NCBI GenBank assembly: GCA_946557105.1
Contig: CAMNSZ010000004.1
Location: 172,987-236,986 of the forward strand
DNA from: an uncultured Lachnospiraceae bacterium
GTDB taxonomy: Bacteria > Bacillota > Clostridia > Lachnospirales > Lachnospiraceae
DNA length: 64,000 bases
Reading direction: 5' to 3'
Position numbers and translations under genes: made by a program. Shown piece by piece: positions 42,430 through 53,009 of the stretch. The notes under the pieces were generated by a model that saw only the letters and a list, made by a program, of their open reading frames with translations, searched no databases and was not told where the DNA came from. Within the stretch, counting starts at the first letter, position 1, and every line of letters starts with the position of its first letter.

Positions 42430-43944
42430 ATGAAAAAGCGACTTTACGTTTACCTATTTATGGCGCTTCTGTCATTGGCTGCACTGGGCGGATGCACAGG
42501 TGGCACAGGAGAGTCTTCGGGGGATAAGTCCTCTGTTGTTGTAGGAATACAACAGGATATTGACAGTCTTGACCCACACAAAGCAACTGCGGCAGGAACT
42601 AAGGAAATATTATTCAACATTTTTGAAGGTCTTGTGAAGACCGACGAGAATGGCAATTTAATGAAGGCAGTGGCAAGTGATTACACCATTTCCGAGGACG
42701 GCTTGGTGTACACCTTTACGCTTCGCGGGAACGTTAAGTTCCACAGCGGCAATGAGGTGACGGCTGAGGATGTGAAATATTCATTGGAGAGGGCTTCGGG
42801 CTTATTGGACGGCACTGCACTCATTTCAACCTTAAAGACAATTCAGAGTGTGGATATCGTGGATGAACATACGGTTCAGGTAACGGTGGACAGTGCCAAC
42901 ACGGAGCTGATTTACAGCTTTACGACAGCCATTATCCCTGCGGGAAGCGGCGAGGATGCGGAGGGTACGCCCATCGGTACGGGACCGTTTTCTTTTGTCT
43001 CCTACAAGCCTCAGGAGGGCATTGTTCTGGCAAAGAACGCGCAGTACTGGCAGGAGGGTCTGCCCTATCTGGAGGAAGTAACCTTCAAGATTGTAAACAG
43101 CCCCGACACGGCGCTTCTTGATTTAAAAGGAGGCTCCATTGATATTTATCCCTATCTGACAGATTCTCAGGCTAACGAGCTTAAGGATTCCTTCCAGATT
43201 CTGGCGGCGCCCTCCAATGTGGTTCAGGCATTGTTTCTCAATAATGCCGACGAGACGCTGAAGGATGTGAGAGTAAGGCAGGCAATCTGTTATGCCATGG
43301 ATAAAGCTGAGGCAAACGAATTTGTTACTGGCGGCAACAGTGTGCCCATAAGCTCCGCAATGCTTCCGGCAATGAAGGATTATTATGTGGACTTAAACGA
43401 CACATATGGAGATACTGCAAATATCGAAAAGGCAAAGGAGCTTCTTACCGAGGCGGGTTATCCGGACGGAATCGAGCTGGAGATTACGGTTCCCTCAAAT
43501 TACGAGGTGCATATGCAGACGGCGGAGGTAATTGCCGAGCAGTTAAAGAAGGCGGGTATCAACGCGGCGATTAATCCCGTGGAATGGAATACATGGCTGG
43601 AGGACTGCTATAACGGCAGAAAGTATCAGTCCACTATCTGCGGCATCACCTGCGACATGACTCCCGGGTATCTGCTCAACAGATTCCAGACGGATTCCAG
43701 TAAAAATTTTGTGAACTTTGCAAATGACGAGTATGACGCCACATATTTGAAGGCGCAGGCAAGCCTTGATTTGGGCGAGAAAGCAGAGCATTATAAGCAG
43801 CTGCAGCAGATACTTTGCGAGGATGCGGGAAGCGCCTTTATTCAGGTGCCGCCAATCACCATAGCAATGAATAAGAAGCTTACCGGTTATAAATTTTATC
43901 CCATTTATGTGCAGGATATGAGCACTGTGCGCTGGGCCGAATAA
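42430..43944 (+). CDS. oppA: oligopeptide/dipeptide ABC transporter substrate-binding lipoprotein
   Basis: A ~504-residue family 5 extracellular solute-binding protein. The start 42430 (MKKRLYVYLFM) opens a lipoprotein signal peptide with lipobox LGGC; the GTG at 42391 would add 13 charged residues and is rejected. Family motifs include DIDSLDPHKA, FHSGNEVTAEDVKYSLER and VRQAICYAMDKA. It captures short peptides (or nickel/opines in relatives) for the OppBCDF complex encoded downstream, driven by the promoter at 42345. Confidence 0.9.
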   Translation: MKKRLYVYLFMALLSLAALGGCTGGTGESSGDKSSVVVGIQQDIDSLDPHKATAAGTKEILFNIFEGLVKTDENGNLMKAVASDYTISEDGLVYTFTLRGNVKFHSGNEVTAEDVKYSLERASGLLDGTALISTLKTIQSVDIVDEHTVQVTVDSANTELIYSFTTAIIPAGSGEDAEGTPIGTGPFSFVSYKPQEGIVLAKNAQYWQEGLPYLEEVTFKIVNSPDTALLDLKGGSIDIYPYLTDSQANELKDSFQILAAPSNVVQALFLNNADETLKDVRVRQAICYAMDKAEANEFVTGGNSVPISSAMLPAMKDYYVDLNDTYGDTANIEKAKELLTEAGYPDGIELEITVPSNYEVHMQTAEVIAEQLKKAGINAAINPVEWNTWLEDCYNGRKYQSTICGITCDMTPGYLLNRFQTDSSKNFVNFANDEYDATYLKAQASLDLGEKAEHYKQLQQILCEDAGSAFIQVPPITIAMNKKLTGYKFYPIYVQDMSTVRWAE

Positions 43945-44059
43945 AAGGCTCTGTTATTCGTAAGGCGGGCGTGAAGCATTGCCGAGAGGCGATATATAAG
44001 ATATATGATGCGAATTGATATGAAATCATAGAAAATGATACGAAAGGAGGAGGCAGCCC

Positions 44060-45019
44060 ATGAAATACTTGGCAAAAAAAATAATCACTCTCATTATGAC
44101 ATTGTTTCTTGTTTCGGTGGCTGCCTTTGTTGCCTTTCAGATTATACCAGGAGATGTGGTGACCTCCATTTTGGGCACGGAGGCAACTCCCGAGAGGGAG
44201 GAGCAGCTGCGGGAGGAGCTGGGGTTAAACGACCCGCCGGTGAAGCGTTATGTAAGCTGGGTGGGAGACGTTCTTAAGGGAGATTTGGGCGTCAGCTATC
44301 GCTACTCCAAAAATATGAACGAAATGATGCCCGTGACGGAGCTTATCGGCGACAAGCTGCCGGTCACCCTGTGGCTGGCGGCAATCGCCGTAATCCTTAT
44401 TATTGTGGCGGCGATTCCGCTGGGCGTCTTTTGGGCGAAAAGTAAGAGCCATGCGATGGACGCCTTTATGGGTGTGTTTACTCAGGCGGCTATGGCGATA
44501 CCTTCTTTTTTCTTGGGAATCATAGTGACTTATTTGTTCGGTATTGTTTTTAAGGTTTTCGCGCCGGGGGGATATGTCAGTTATCAGGATAATTTTCCCG
44601 GCTTTTTGGGTTATCTTTTTTTTCCCGCGCTTTCCGTGGCGATACCAAAGATAGCTATGACGGCGCGGTTTTTGCGAAATTCCATGCTGACGGAGATGAA
44701 AGCGGATTATGTGCGCACTGCATACAGCAAGGGCTGCAGCGACAGGCGGGTGATGTACGGACATGTGCTGCGAAACGCCATGATGCCAGTGATTACCTTT
44801 TTAGGTATGATTATTGCGGAAATCGTGGCGGGAAGCATTGTGGTGGAGCAGGTATTCGGACTGCCCGGTATAGGACGGCTATTAATCAGCTCTATATCCA
44901 CCAGAGATTTTCCGGTGGTGGAGATATTGATTTTATATATAACCTTTGTAGTAATTTTTGTATATTTTTTGGTGGACATTCTGTATCGCGTGATTGACCC
45001 CAGAATCAGCAACCGCTAA
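44060..45019 (+). CDS. oppB: peptide ABC transporter permease OppB/DppB-type
   Basis: A 319-residue permease with six predicted helices. A family-typical FQIIPGDVVTSILG near the N-terminus and the permease loop VRTAYSKGCSDRRVMYGHVLRNA are visible. With OppC it forms the translocation pore. ATG after AAAGGAGGAGG. The 115 bases after oppA hold no clear terminator, so it is likely one operon. Confidence 0.9.
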   Translation: MKYLAKKIITLIMTLFLVSVAAFVAFQIIPGDVVTSILGTEATPEREEQLREELGLNDPPVKRYVSWVGDVLKGDLGVSYRYSKNMNEMMPVTELIGDKLPVTLWLAAIAVILIIVAAIPLGVFWAKSKSHAMDAFMGVFTQAAMAIPSFFLGIIVTYLFGIVFKVFAPGGYVSYQDNFPGFLGYLFFPALSVAIPKIAMTARFLRNSMLTEMKADYVRTAYSKGCSDRRVMYGHVLRNAMMPVITFLGMIIAEIVAGSIVVEQVFGLPGIGRLLISSISTRDFPVVEILILYITFVVIFVYFLVDILYRVIDPRISNR

Positions 45020-45118
45020 TGTGCCCGCAGCCGCACCGTCAATGAAAATTCGGGCAAGCGATGGGTGAAATGCGAGCATGATGGCACAGCAGCGTGACTT
45101 TGTAACTTCAGGAAAGGC

Positions 45119-45940
45119 ATGATGAGAAAAGTGAAATTGCCTAAGATTCAAAAATGGAATAAATATTTTACGGCAGGGCTAATCATGACGGTGATTGCGC
45201 TGCTTTTGGCAGTTGTAGGGCTTTTTTGGACGCCTTACGGCACTACCGACATGTCCGCCGCCGAGAGATTCCATGCGCCTTCCTTAATGCATCCTTTCGG
45301 TACGGATAATTTCGGCAGGGATATTTTGTCTAGAGTGATGAAGGGAATGGGCACCACTATTTTTATCAGTACGTTGGTGGTGGCGGGCTCCGGCGGAGCA
45401 GGAATTTTGATTGGCGCTTTGACGGGATATTTCGGCGGCATTCTGGACGAGGCCATTATGAGGGTCACGGATGCCATTAACGGCTTTCCCAGTATATTGC
45501 TGGCGCTTGTGGTCATCAGCGTGATGGGAGGCGGCAGGCAGAATCTGATTATTTCCCTTGCAATCGTGTTCACACCCAGCTTTGTCAGGATTGTACGCAG
45601 CGAGTTTATAAGGCTTCGAGATGCGGATTATATTATGAGGGCAAGGCTAATGGGAGTAGGAAGGGCGCGCATTTTGTTTATTCATATTCTGCCCAATATT
45701 TTCTCAACCTTTTGGGTTTCGGTGATGATAGGCTTTAATAACGCCATACTGGCGGAGTCGGGCATGAGTTATCTGGGAGTTGGCGTAAAGCCTCCGGATG
45801 CAAGTCTCGGAAATATGCTTTCGGACGCGCAGGGCTATCTGATGACGGCGCCCTGGTACGCTTTGGCGCCGGGACTTGCCATTGTGTGGGTGGTGCTGGG
45901 ATTCTCGCTGCTTAGCGAGGGAATACGAAGAAACGGATAG
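45119..45940 (+). CDS. oppC: peptide ABC transporter permease OppC/DppC-type
   Basis: A 273-residue permease with about six helices. HPFGTDNFGRDILSR near the N-terminus and the loop RLREADYI-like RLRDADYIMRARLMGVGRARI mark the DppC family. It pairs with OppB. Start ATG ATG after AGGAAAGG. Stop is 14 bases before the ATP-binding gene. Confidence 0.9.
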   Translation: MMRKVKLPKIQKWNKYFTAGLIMTVIALLLAVVGLFWTPYGTTDMSAAERFHAPSLMHPFGTDNFGRDILSRVMKGMGTTIFISTLVVAGSGGAGILIGALTGYFGGILDEAIMRVTDAINGFPSILLALVVISVMGGGRQNLIISLAIVFTPSFVRIVRSEFIRLRDADYIMRARLMGVGRARILFIHILPNIFSTFWVSVMIGFNNAILAESGMSYLGVGVKPPDASLGNMLSDAQGYLMTAPWYALAPGLAIVWVVLGFSLLSEGIRRNG

Positions 45941-45953
45941 GAGCGCGAGGACA

Positions 45954-47537
45954 ATGATAAAAATAGAGAATCTGTCCGTTGCCTTCGACGGCGCGGAGGT
46001 TGTAAAAAACGTCAATCTGGAAATTGCAGACGGCGAAATATTGGGCGTGGTGGGAGAGTCCGGCTCGGGTAAGTCCGTGACGGCGCTTACTCTTATGGGG
46101 CTTGTGTCAAAGGAAGCGGCGGTAACCTCCGGAAGAATTTTTTACGACGACGTGGTGCTGGCAAGTGCGGGAAGACCCAGAGATATGGCTTTATACAGGG
46201 CGTATCAGGGAAGCAGGATGTCCATGGTTTTTCAGGAGCCCATGACCTCCTTAAATCCCACCAAAAGGGTGGGGGGGCAGGTGGAGGAAATGCTGCGGCT
46301 TCACGCTTCGGATTTAACCGGAGAGCAGAGGAAGGAGCGGGTTTTAGAGACCTTTCTCAAGGTGGGATTAAAGGATGCGAAAAGAGTGTACGATAGCTAT
46401 CCGCATCAGCTTTCGGGAGGAATGCGCCAGAGGGCGATGATTGCCATGGCGGTTATTCTGCATCCCGGTCTGGTGGTGGCGGACGAACCCACCACCGCTT
46501 TGGACGTGAGCGTGCAAAACCAGATAATCGCCCTGTTAAGAGAGATAAATAAGGAGCAGAAAAATTCCATGCTGTTTATCACCCATGACTTGAATCTGGC
46601 GAGGCGTCTATGCCATCGTGTGGCGGTGATGAAGGACGGCAGGGTGGTGGAAAGCGGAAATGTGGAGGAAATCTTTGAAAGTCCTAAGGAAGCATATACC
46701 AAGAGGCTGATTGAAGCCGTGCCCTCCAGAATAAAAAAAGAAGAGAAGGCAAAACAGAGAAATGTAACGGCCGAAGGCGTGAAGGCAGAAGAAAATATAT
46801 TGGAAGTCAAGGATTTAAATGTCTTTTATAAGGAGGGAAGCAACAGTCTCTTTTCCGGAAAGAAAAAAAAGCCGGTGGTGTCGGAGGCTTCCTTTATCAT
46901 GAAAAGGGGGGAGACCTTAGGGCTTGTGGGAGAGAGCGGCTGTGGTAAGACGAGTCTGTCCAAGGCGATTCTTGGCATAAATAAGGACATTGAGGGCAGC
47001 GTGATTCATTATTCTACACGTCCCCAAATGATTTTTCAGGATCCCTACAGCAGTTTAAATCCCTCAAAAACCATCGGATGGCTGCTGCAGGAGCCCTTGC
47101 GCGTGCAGTCTCTTGCGGACAAGACTAAAGCAATGACAGATAAGGACAGGGAGGCGGCGGCATATGATATGCTGCACAGAGTGGGTATGGAGGATAAATA
47201 TTTTTATCGCAGACCATCCCAGTTAAGCGGCGGACAACGCCAAAGAATCAGTATCGGTCAGGCGCTGATTACAAGACCCGGCTTTGTGATTGCGGATGAG
47301 CCTGTGTCCGCGCTGGATGTAACCATACAGGCGCAGATAATGGAGCTAATGAGAAGCTTTCAGGAGGAAATGAAGCTGTCCTTTTTGTTTATCTCCCATG
47401 ACATTAATGTGGTTTATCAGATGAGCGATCGCATTATGGTGATGAAGGAGGGCAGAATCGTGGAGATAGGAGCTACAAAGGAGGTTTTTGATAATCCCAA
47501 GGAGGAATACACGAGGCAGCTGCTGCGGGAGGCATAA
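45954..47537 (+). CDS. fused peptide ABC transporter ATPase (OppD-OppF)
   Basis: A ~527-residue protein with two nucleotide-binding domains in tandem: first (~1-260) GESGSGKS, LSGGMRQR, VVADEPTTALD; second (~285-527) GESGCGKT, LSGGQRQR, VIADEPVSALD. Together they replace separate OppD and OppF. Start 45954 (MIKIENLSVAF) leads into the first domain; the longer frame from 45876 overlaps oppC by 65 bases and is rejected. Last gene of the peptide transporter operon. Confidence 0.9.
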   Translation: MIKIENLSVAFDGAEVVKNVNLEIADGEILGVVGESGSGKSVTALTLMGLVSKEAAVTSGRIFYDDVVLASAGRPRDMALYRAYQGSRMSMVFQEPMTSLNPTKRVGGQVEEMLRLHASDLTGEQRKERVLETFLKVGLKDAKRVYDSYPHQLSGGMRQRAMIAMAVILHPGLVVADEPTTALDVSVQNQIIALLREINKEQKNSMLFITHDLNLARRLCHRVAVMKDGRVVESGNVEEIFESPKEAYTKRLIEAVPSRIKKEEKAKQRNVTAEGVKAEENILEVKDLNVFYKEGSNSLFSGKKKKPVVSEASFIMKRGETLGLVGESGCGKTSLSKAILGINKDIEGSVIHYSTRPQMIFQDPYSSLNPSKTIGWLLQEPLRVQSLADKTKAMTDKDREAAAYDMLHRVGMEDKYFYRRPSQLSGGQRQRISIGQALITRPGFVIADEPVSALDVTIQAQIMELMRSFQEEMKLSFLFISHDINVVYQMSDRIMVMKEGRIVEIGATKEVFDNPKEEYTRQLLREA

Positions 47538-47620
47538 GCCGCCGACAGATTTATATTTTGAGGCGGAGCATGGGAAAACGCTTCGGAATAAGGATAAAAA
47601 TGGACATACTTTTCCTTCTG

Positions 47621-47651
47621 CAAGCATAAGGTTGTATTGCAACTAAGCTTG
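47621..47651 (+). promoter_or_regulatory. hairpin just ahead of the P-type ATPase RBS
   Basis: CAAGC (47621-47625) pairs with GCTTG (47647-47651), with an inner GTTG/CAAC pair around a 5-base loop. It ends two bases before AGGAGG. Possible translation control; no known element recognised. Confidence 0.35.
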
Positions 47652-47666
47652 TAGGAGGAATTTTCT

Positions 47667-50393
47667 TTGTTTGAACAGTGCAGCATACAGGAGACAATAA
47701 AAAAGCTTTGTACGGACGAAAGGCTGGGGCTTGACGAAGCGGAGGCACACAGGAGGCTGCTGGCAAACGGCAGGAACGAAATGAAGGCGGAGAGAAAAAG
47801 GACATTTGTGGAGAATTTTCTCGCGCAGCTGAACGACCCATTGATTTATGTGCTGATGGTGGCGGCGGCGGTTTCCGTTTTTTTAAAGGAAATCAGTGAC
47901 GCGGTGATTATCGGGGTTGTGGTGATTTTGAACGCCGTGGTGGGTATGCTGCAGGAGGGAAAGGCAAGAAAGGCTTTGGAATCCTTAAAAAAGCTGACAA
48001 GTCCTCATGCGGTAGTGGTCCGAGAGGGAGTGCGCAGGGAAATTCCCGCGGCAGAGCTGGTGACGGGGGATTTGGTGTGTCTGGAAGCGGGCTGTCAGGT
48101 GCCGGCGGATTTGCGTCTTACAGGCGGAGCCAATCTGAAAATCGAAGAGTCGGCTCTGACGGGAGAATCGCTCCCCATGGAGAAGGACGCTCTGTTTTTG
48201 GTGAGGAACGGGCTGGAGGTACCGTTGGGGGACAGGCGTAATATGGCGTATATGTCTACCATTGTCACCTATGGCAGGGGAGAAGGCATTGTAACGGCTA
48301 CCGGTATGAACACGGAAATCGGTCAGATTGCCGGAATGATAACCGGCAGCAGGGAGGAGCTTACTCCTTTACAGAAGCGCTTGGGAGAGCTGGGGAAAAT
48401 ACTTAGTCTTTTGTCGCTTTTATTGTGCGCCGCGTTGTTTGCAATTGCGGTATTGCAGCGCAGAAATGTGGGAGAAATGCTGATAACCGCAATATCGCTT
48501 GCAGTGGCGGCAGTGCCCGAGGGCCTTCCGGCGGTGGTAACAATCTGCCTTGCTCTGTCCGTCACTAAGATGGTGCGGGTAAATACCATTGTGAGAAGAC
48601 TGCCCTCAGTGGAGACCTTGGGCGCCGTGAGCGTGGTCTGCTCCGATAAGACGGGTACTCTTACTCAGAATAAAATGACGGTGGAGGAGTGTTATTGGGA
48701 TAATGAAACGGTATCGGTAAGCGAGCTGGAAAAACGGCGGGAGATAACCGGAGGCGGTAAAGATTCGGAGGCTCTAAAGGAAAATTTCTTTTTGGGGCTG
48801 GTGCTCTGTAATGATGCAGTTCTTGACGAAAAGGAAAACAATCATATGGGAGACCCTACGGAGCTCGCTCTTTTGGAGCTGGGGGAGCGGTTCGGTTATG
48901 AAAAAAGCCGGCTGGAAAACGATTTTCCGCGCTATGACGAGCTTTCCTTTGATTCCGACCGCAAGATGATGACTACCTATCACAGGGTGTTGCGAAGGGA
49001 TTATAGAGGGGCGGACAGCTTTGTCAGTTATACTAAGGGGGCTCCCGACGAGGTTTTAAAAAGGTGTACGGAGATTCTGTCCGGCGGGCGGGCGCTTAAA
49101 ATAACGGACAGACATAGGAGACAGATAAGAGCGGCAGTGGAGGACATGTCCGGCGTGGCGTTGAGGACTCTTGCCGTAGCAATGCGCAAGGATTGTCCGG
49201 GGCCCGTTGAGGAGGAGCTAGTCTTCTTGGGCTTGGTGGGGATGAAGGATCCGGCGCGTCCGGAGGCGGCAGAGGCGGTAGCTACCTTTTATGAGGCGGG
49301 AGTGGACACGGTGATGATAACGGGCGATCATGTGGAGACTGCGTTTGCCATAGGCAGGCAGCTGGGAATTGCAAGGCGTATGGAGCAATGTATGACGGGT
49401 GAAGCGATGCAGCGGATGGATGATGATGAGTTTTTGAAAAGGCTGGAGGATACCAGAATTTTTGCCAGAGTGTCCCCAGCACAGAAGGTCCGCATCGTAA
49501 ACGGCTTCAAGCAAAGGGGCGAGGTGGTGGCAATGACAGGCGACGGCGTAAATGACGCCCCCTCTTTAAAAGCGGCTGACATCGGAATTGCCATGGGAAA
49601 AAACGGAACGGATGTGGCAAAGCAGGCGTCGGACATGATCCTTACGGACGATAATTTTGCAACTATAGAGAAGGCGATAGAGGAGGGGAGAGGGGTTTAC
49701 GAGAACATTAGGAAATCCGTTATTTTCCTGCTATCCTCTAATTTGGGAGAGATATTAACCATGTTTTTTGCGGTTATTTGCGGACTTGCCTCTCCGCTTA
49801 AATCAAGTCATATTCTGTGGATTAACCTGATTACGGACTCCCTTCCGGCTTTGGCGCTGGGGGTGGATAAGAACGACGGGAAGGAGCTTATGAAAAATCC
49901 TCCCCGAAAACCGGAGGAAAGTCTGTTTTCCAGAGGAGGACTGACATGTACCTGCTTTTATGGCGTGTTGATCGCCGCAATCAGTCTGGGGGCGTTTCTG
50001 ATGCTGCCTTGTGTGATGTTAAAGAATCAAGGGTACAGTATTACTCTGGAGGGAGTAGCGTTTATGCTGAAAAACGAGGAGCTTCTTTCCAAGGCGCAGA
50101 CCTATGCCTTCACCGTGCTGGGTATGTCGCAGTTGTTCCACGCCGTGGGTATGAGGGATGTACAAAAGTCGTTTTTCCGAATGAAGCATCTTGAAAATAA
50201 ATTAATGATAGCGGCATGCATTTTAGGATTTCTTTTACAGTTTGCCGTTACCGAGGTGCCGTTTTTGGTGAATGCCTTTGGTACATCGCCTCTTAGCGGC
50301 AGGGAGTGGATGCATCTGACCCTGCTTGCGGCAAGCCCGCTGCTTGCTCATGAGCTTATCTCGCTTTTGGAATTTTTCCAAGCTCGGCGTTGA
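47667..50393 (+). CDS. P-type Ca2+-transporting ATPase (P2A type)
   Basis: A 908-residue cation pump: N-terminal actuator region with the TGES loop, ion-binding helix PEGLPAV, phosphorylation motif [20 protein letters not shown], and hinge [10 protein letters not shown], then six C-terminal helices. This is a SERCA/PMR1-like bacterial Ca2+-ATPase of the usual length. The start is TTG with AGGAGG nine bases upstream. Its 3' end overlaps the convergent beta-galactosidase gene by 38 bases. Confidence 0.92.
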   Translation: MFEQCSIQETIKKLCTDERLGLDEAEAHRRLLANGRNEMKAERKRTFVENFLAQLNDPLIYVLMVAAAVSVFLKEISDAVIIGVVVILNAVVGMLQEGKARKALESLKKLTSPHAVVVREGVRREIPAAELVTGDLVCLEAGCQVPADLRLTGGANLKIEESALTGESLPMEKDALFLVRNGLEVPLGDRRNMAYMSTIVTYGRGEGIVTATGMNTEIGQIAGMITGSREELTPLQKRLGELGKILSLLSLLLCAALFAIAVLQRRNVGEMLITAISLAVAAVPEGLPAVVTICLALSVTKMVRVNTIVRRLPSVETLGAVSVVCSDKTGTLTQNKMTVEECYWDNETVSVSELEKRREITGGGKDSEALKENFFLGLVLCNDAVLDEKENNHMGDPTELALLELGERFGYEKSRLENDFPRYDELSFDSDRKMMTTYHRVLRRDYRGADSFVSYTKGAPDEVLKRCTEILSGGRALKITDRHRRQIRAAVEDMSGVALRTLAVAMRKDCPGPVEEELVFLGLVGMKDPARPEAAEAVATFYEAGVDTVMITGDHVETAFAIGRQLGIARRMEQCMTGEAMQRMDDDEFLKRLEDTRIFARVSPAQKVRIVNGFKQRGEVVAMTGDGVNDAPSLKAADIGIAMGKNGTDVAKQASDMILTDDNFATIEKAIEEGRGVYENIRKSVIFLLSSNLGEILTMFFAVICGLASPLKSSHILWINLITDSLPALALGVDKNDGKELMKNPPRKPEESLFSRGGLTCTCFYGVLIAAISLGAFLMLPCVMLKNQGYSITLEGVAFMLKNEELLSKAQTYAFTVLGMSQLFHAVGMRDVQKSFFRMKHLENKLMIAACILGFLLQFAVTEVPFLVNAFGTSPLSGREWMHLTLLAASPLLAHELISLLEFFQARR

Positions 50394-52632
50394 CAATCTG
50401 CAGGGCGCTTTTGGGGATATTTTCTTCGTTTCCCATGCTGCTAACCATACCTGCCATGTCCGCTAAGGTTTTTTCACGCATCATGTTCAGCATGGACTTT
50501 TTCAGCTTCATTCCCGTGACGGAGGTGAGAAAGCCGGATACCACATGATAGGCTTCATCATTTTCCATAATGTCTTGAAGCTTGTCATGAACGGAAAAAT
50601 GTGTCTCGGAGAATTCCATGGGGGCGTCGCTTGCCACGGTTTCTACCTGTGAAAACCAGTTGGCCACGCCCTCGGCGTCATCCTCCTCCTGAGGCAGGGT
50701 GTAAATCAAAGGTTTTTCCTTCACCCGCTCAAGGGTCATGACGTCCGTATATTCGCCGGAGACCGCGCTGATATAGTTAAAGCCCATTGACAAGGGAACG
50801 TTTTCAAAAACAAAGATTTTGTTACCGTTCTTGGTGGAAAACGCTTTTCCGTTTACATAGAGAGTCACCTGGGTCTGATTGGAATATACCTTTACCAGAG
50901 TGCTTTCCGCCGCCCGCAGGGCATATCGTTTTCCGCACAGATATACGAAGGGCTCCTTGCTCCAATAGGCCTTGTACACATAAAAGGCTTCCTTTTTGAT
51001 TTTACGGTCTATGGTTACCAGTCCCTTGTTGTTGCGTCCGGCGGTTCCGCCTTCGTTTCTGGCGGCGCAGCCGAAGTCAAACATATTCCAGACATGGGTG
51101 CTCCAAAGATAGGGGCGCTCCATAAGGATTTTTGCCATATGCTCATGATACTCGGCTTGGTAGCGTTCCGAATAATCCCTACATTTGGGTTCGTCGGGCT
51201 GATAGGTGATAATTCCCTCGGCGCCGTATTCGGACAGTCCAAGGCAGATGTCGGGGTATTTTTCATGAAATTCATCCAGCCATTTCTCATTTCTGTCGTA
51301 GGTTCCGCCATACCAGCCAAAATAGTGATTATAGCTTTCCACATCGGTAATACCGTGAAGAGCGCTGTCCATGGGCAGCATACTCACATGAGCCATGGTG
51401 GTGAGCCTTGAGGGGTCAATGCTTTTGACCAATTCATTTAAATCCTCGTGATTGTCCACGAGCCCCGGTTTTTCTCCGGCTATGGTGATTTCGTTTGACA
51501 AGCCCCAGAAACAGATGCTGGGATGGTTATAATTCTGGTAAACCAAGTCAAGCATCTGCATACGGCTGTTCTCGTGGGCGGCAGGGTCGTCGCTTTGGCA
51601 GCTGATATAGGGAATCTCCGCCCAGACAATAAAGCCGTACTCGTCGCAGGCGTCGTAGAAATCCCTACTGTGCTGGTAGTGAGCAAGTCTTACCGTGTTG
51701 GCGCCGATTTCGTGGATGATTGCAGCGTCCTCATAATGCTCTTTTCGTGTTAAAGCGTTTCCCATATAAAGCCTGTCCTGATGTCTGGATACGCCTCTTA
51801 GCATCATAGGTTTGTCATTCAGGAAAAATCCCTCGGAAGGGTCTACACGGAAGGAACGGATACCGAAATTACAGGATACCTCGTCAACGGTTTCATTGCG
51901 GTAGATTAATGTGGCCGTCAAGCGGTATAAATAAGGGTCGTCTACGCCCTGCCACAGATGGGGGTTTTCCAAAAGAACGTCCGCCTTTGGGTCGGCGGAC
52001 ATGCGCCAGACTTCGGCGGTGTCTCTTCCCTCCTTGTCGGTAATCTTGTAGCGGACGGTATAGTCCTCGGAAGCATTGCACACCCAGCTGTTTAAATGGA
52101 GCATCGCTTGTCTGCCCTGCGAAATGACCTCGCTTGTCACGGCAATGCCACCCGCACCGTGAAAGCATACGTCAAAATGTGTTTTGGGCAAGATGATGAG
52201 GTTGACGCCTCTATATAAGCCTCCGTAAAAGGTGAAGTCCGCCATTTGAGGGTAGATATGGCTGCGCTCACTGTTATCAACGGTGATTAACAGACGGTTT
52301 GGAGCGTCCGTGCGAAGGTATGGGGTCATGTCCACCACATAGGAGGAGTACCCGCATTCATGGCTGCCTGCTTCCTTATCATTGATATAAACCTTGGAGG
52401 AGAGCGAGGCGGCAAGAATCTCTAAAAATACATATGCGTCGCCTCCAAGGGAGGACAAGTCAAGGTCAGAGGCCGAAAATGTAGCGGAGTAGTAGCATTC
52501 TCCCCTATAGTATTCGCCCCTGCCGTCCATTCCGTCCACTGCGTTCCAGGTATGGGGCAGAGTCACGGGCTGCCAATGTATTTTGTCCTTTGAAAATTGC
52601 CAGTTATGGTTAAAAGAAATTGTTTTTCTCAT
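50356..52632 (-). CDS. GH2 family beta-galactosidase/glycosidase
   Basis: A ~758-residue glycoside hydrolase family 2 enzyme: N-terminal jelly-roll (WQPVTLPHTWN), immunoglobulin-like domain, TIM barrel with acid/base Glu in WGLSNEI and nucleophile Glu in GLSEYGAEG, and a ~120-residue C-terminal extension. No signal peptide, so probably intracellular. The start at 52632 (MRKTISFNHNW) has GGAGG five bases upstream; the longer frame to 52728 is rejected. Exact sugar (galactose or glucuronate) is not decided by sequence. Confidence 0.9.
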   Translation of the reverse strand: MRKTISFNHNWQFSKDKIHWQPVTLPHTWNAVDGMDGRGEYYRGECYYSATFSASDLDLSSLGGDAYVFLEILAASLSSKVYINDKEAGSHECGYSSYVVDMTPYLRTDAPNRLLITVDNSERSHIYPQMADFTFYGGLYRGVNLIILPKTHFDVCFHGAGGIAVTSEVISQGRQAMLHLNSWVCNASEDYTVRYKITDKEGRDTAEVWRMSADPKADVLLENPHLWQGVDDPYLYRLTATLIYRNETVDEVSCNFGIRSFRVDPSEGFFLNDKPMMLRGVSRHQDRLYMGNALTRKEHYEDAAIIHEIGANTVRLAHYQHSRDFYDACDEYGFIVWAEIPYISCQSDDPAAHENSRMQMLDLVYQNYNHPSICFWGLSNEITIAGEKPGLVDNHEDLNELVKSIDPSRLTTMAHVSMLPMDSALHGITDVESYNHYFGWYGGTYDRNEKWLDEFHEKYPDICLGLSEYGAEGIITYQPDEPKCRDYSERYQAEYHEHMAKILMERPYLWSTHVWNMFDFGCAARNEGGTAGRNNKGLVTIDRKIKKEAFYVYKAYWSKEPFVYLCGKRYALRAAESTLVKVYSNQTQVTLYVNGKAFSTKNGNKIFVFENVPLSMGFNYISAVSGEYTDVMTLERVKEKPLIYTLPQEEDDAEGVANWFSQVETVASDAPMEFSETHFSVHDKLQDIMENDEAYHVVSGFLTSVTGMKLKKSMLNMMREKTLADMAGMVSSMGNEENIPKSALQIVNAELGKIPKAR

Positions 52633-52883
52633 ATTGCCTCCATTCTGCTTTGAAAATTTGTTGAGGTAAAGCAGGCGTCCATCCATGCGCCGCGCCATAT
52701 TTACGCTCCGGTCAAGGTCTCGTTCCATAAACCTTCTCGCGTTTGCCTCATGTCATTTCCCTGCGATATTCCTATGATCATCCTTATATTGCTCTTTCAA
52801 ATAAATTTTTATCCTTACAGGCTATCATGCGCCGATTTTTTATTTTCATTCCTTAAAAACTATTTCCTATCGGTAAAAAAAAT

Positions 52884-52892
52884 GGTATGATA
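52884..52892 (+). promoter_or_regulatory. possible extended -10 promoter before trpS
   Basis: TGG-TATGAT (52884-52892) is an extended -10 without a good -35. The 365 bases from 52633 to 52997 separate divergent genes. They hold no T-box core sequence and no other feature that I recognise. Confidence 0.35.
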
Positions 52893-53009
52893 ATAAGCAT
52901 GAATAGAGGCAAGTGATTCAAAATATTAAAACGGTAGCTGCAGGCGTAAGGAATAAAGCAGGAATGACGAAGAACAAAATGCAGGTACGGGAAAGGTATG
53001 GTTTTTAAG

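Noticed and set aside
52633..53009. T-box riboswitch ahead of trpS
   Set aside because: The conserved T-box core sequence and a following antiterminator/terminator pair are not present.
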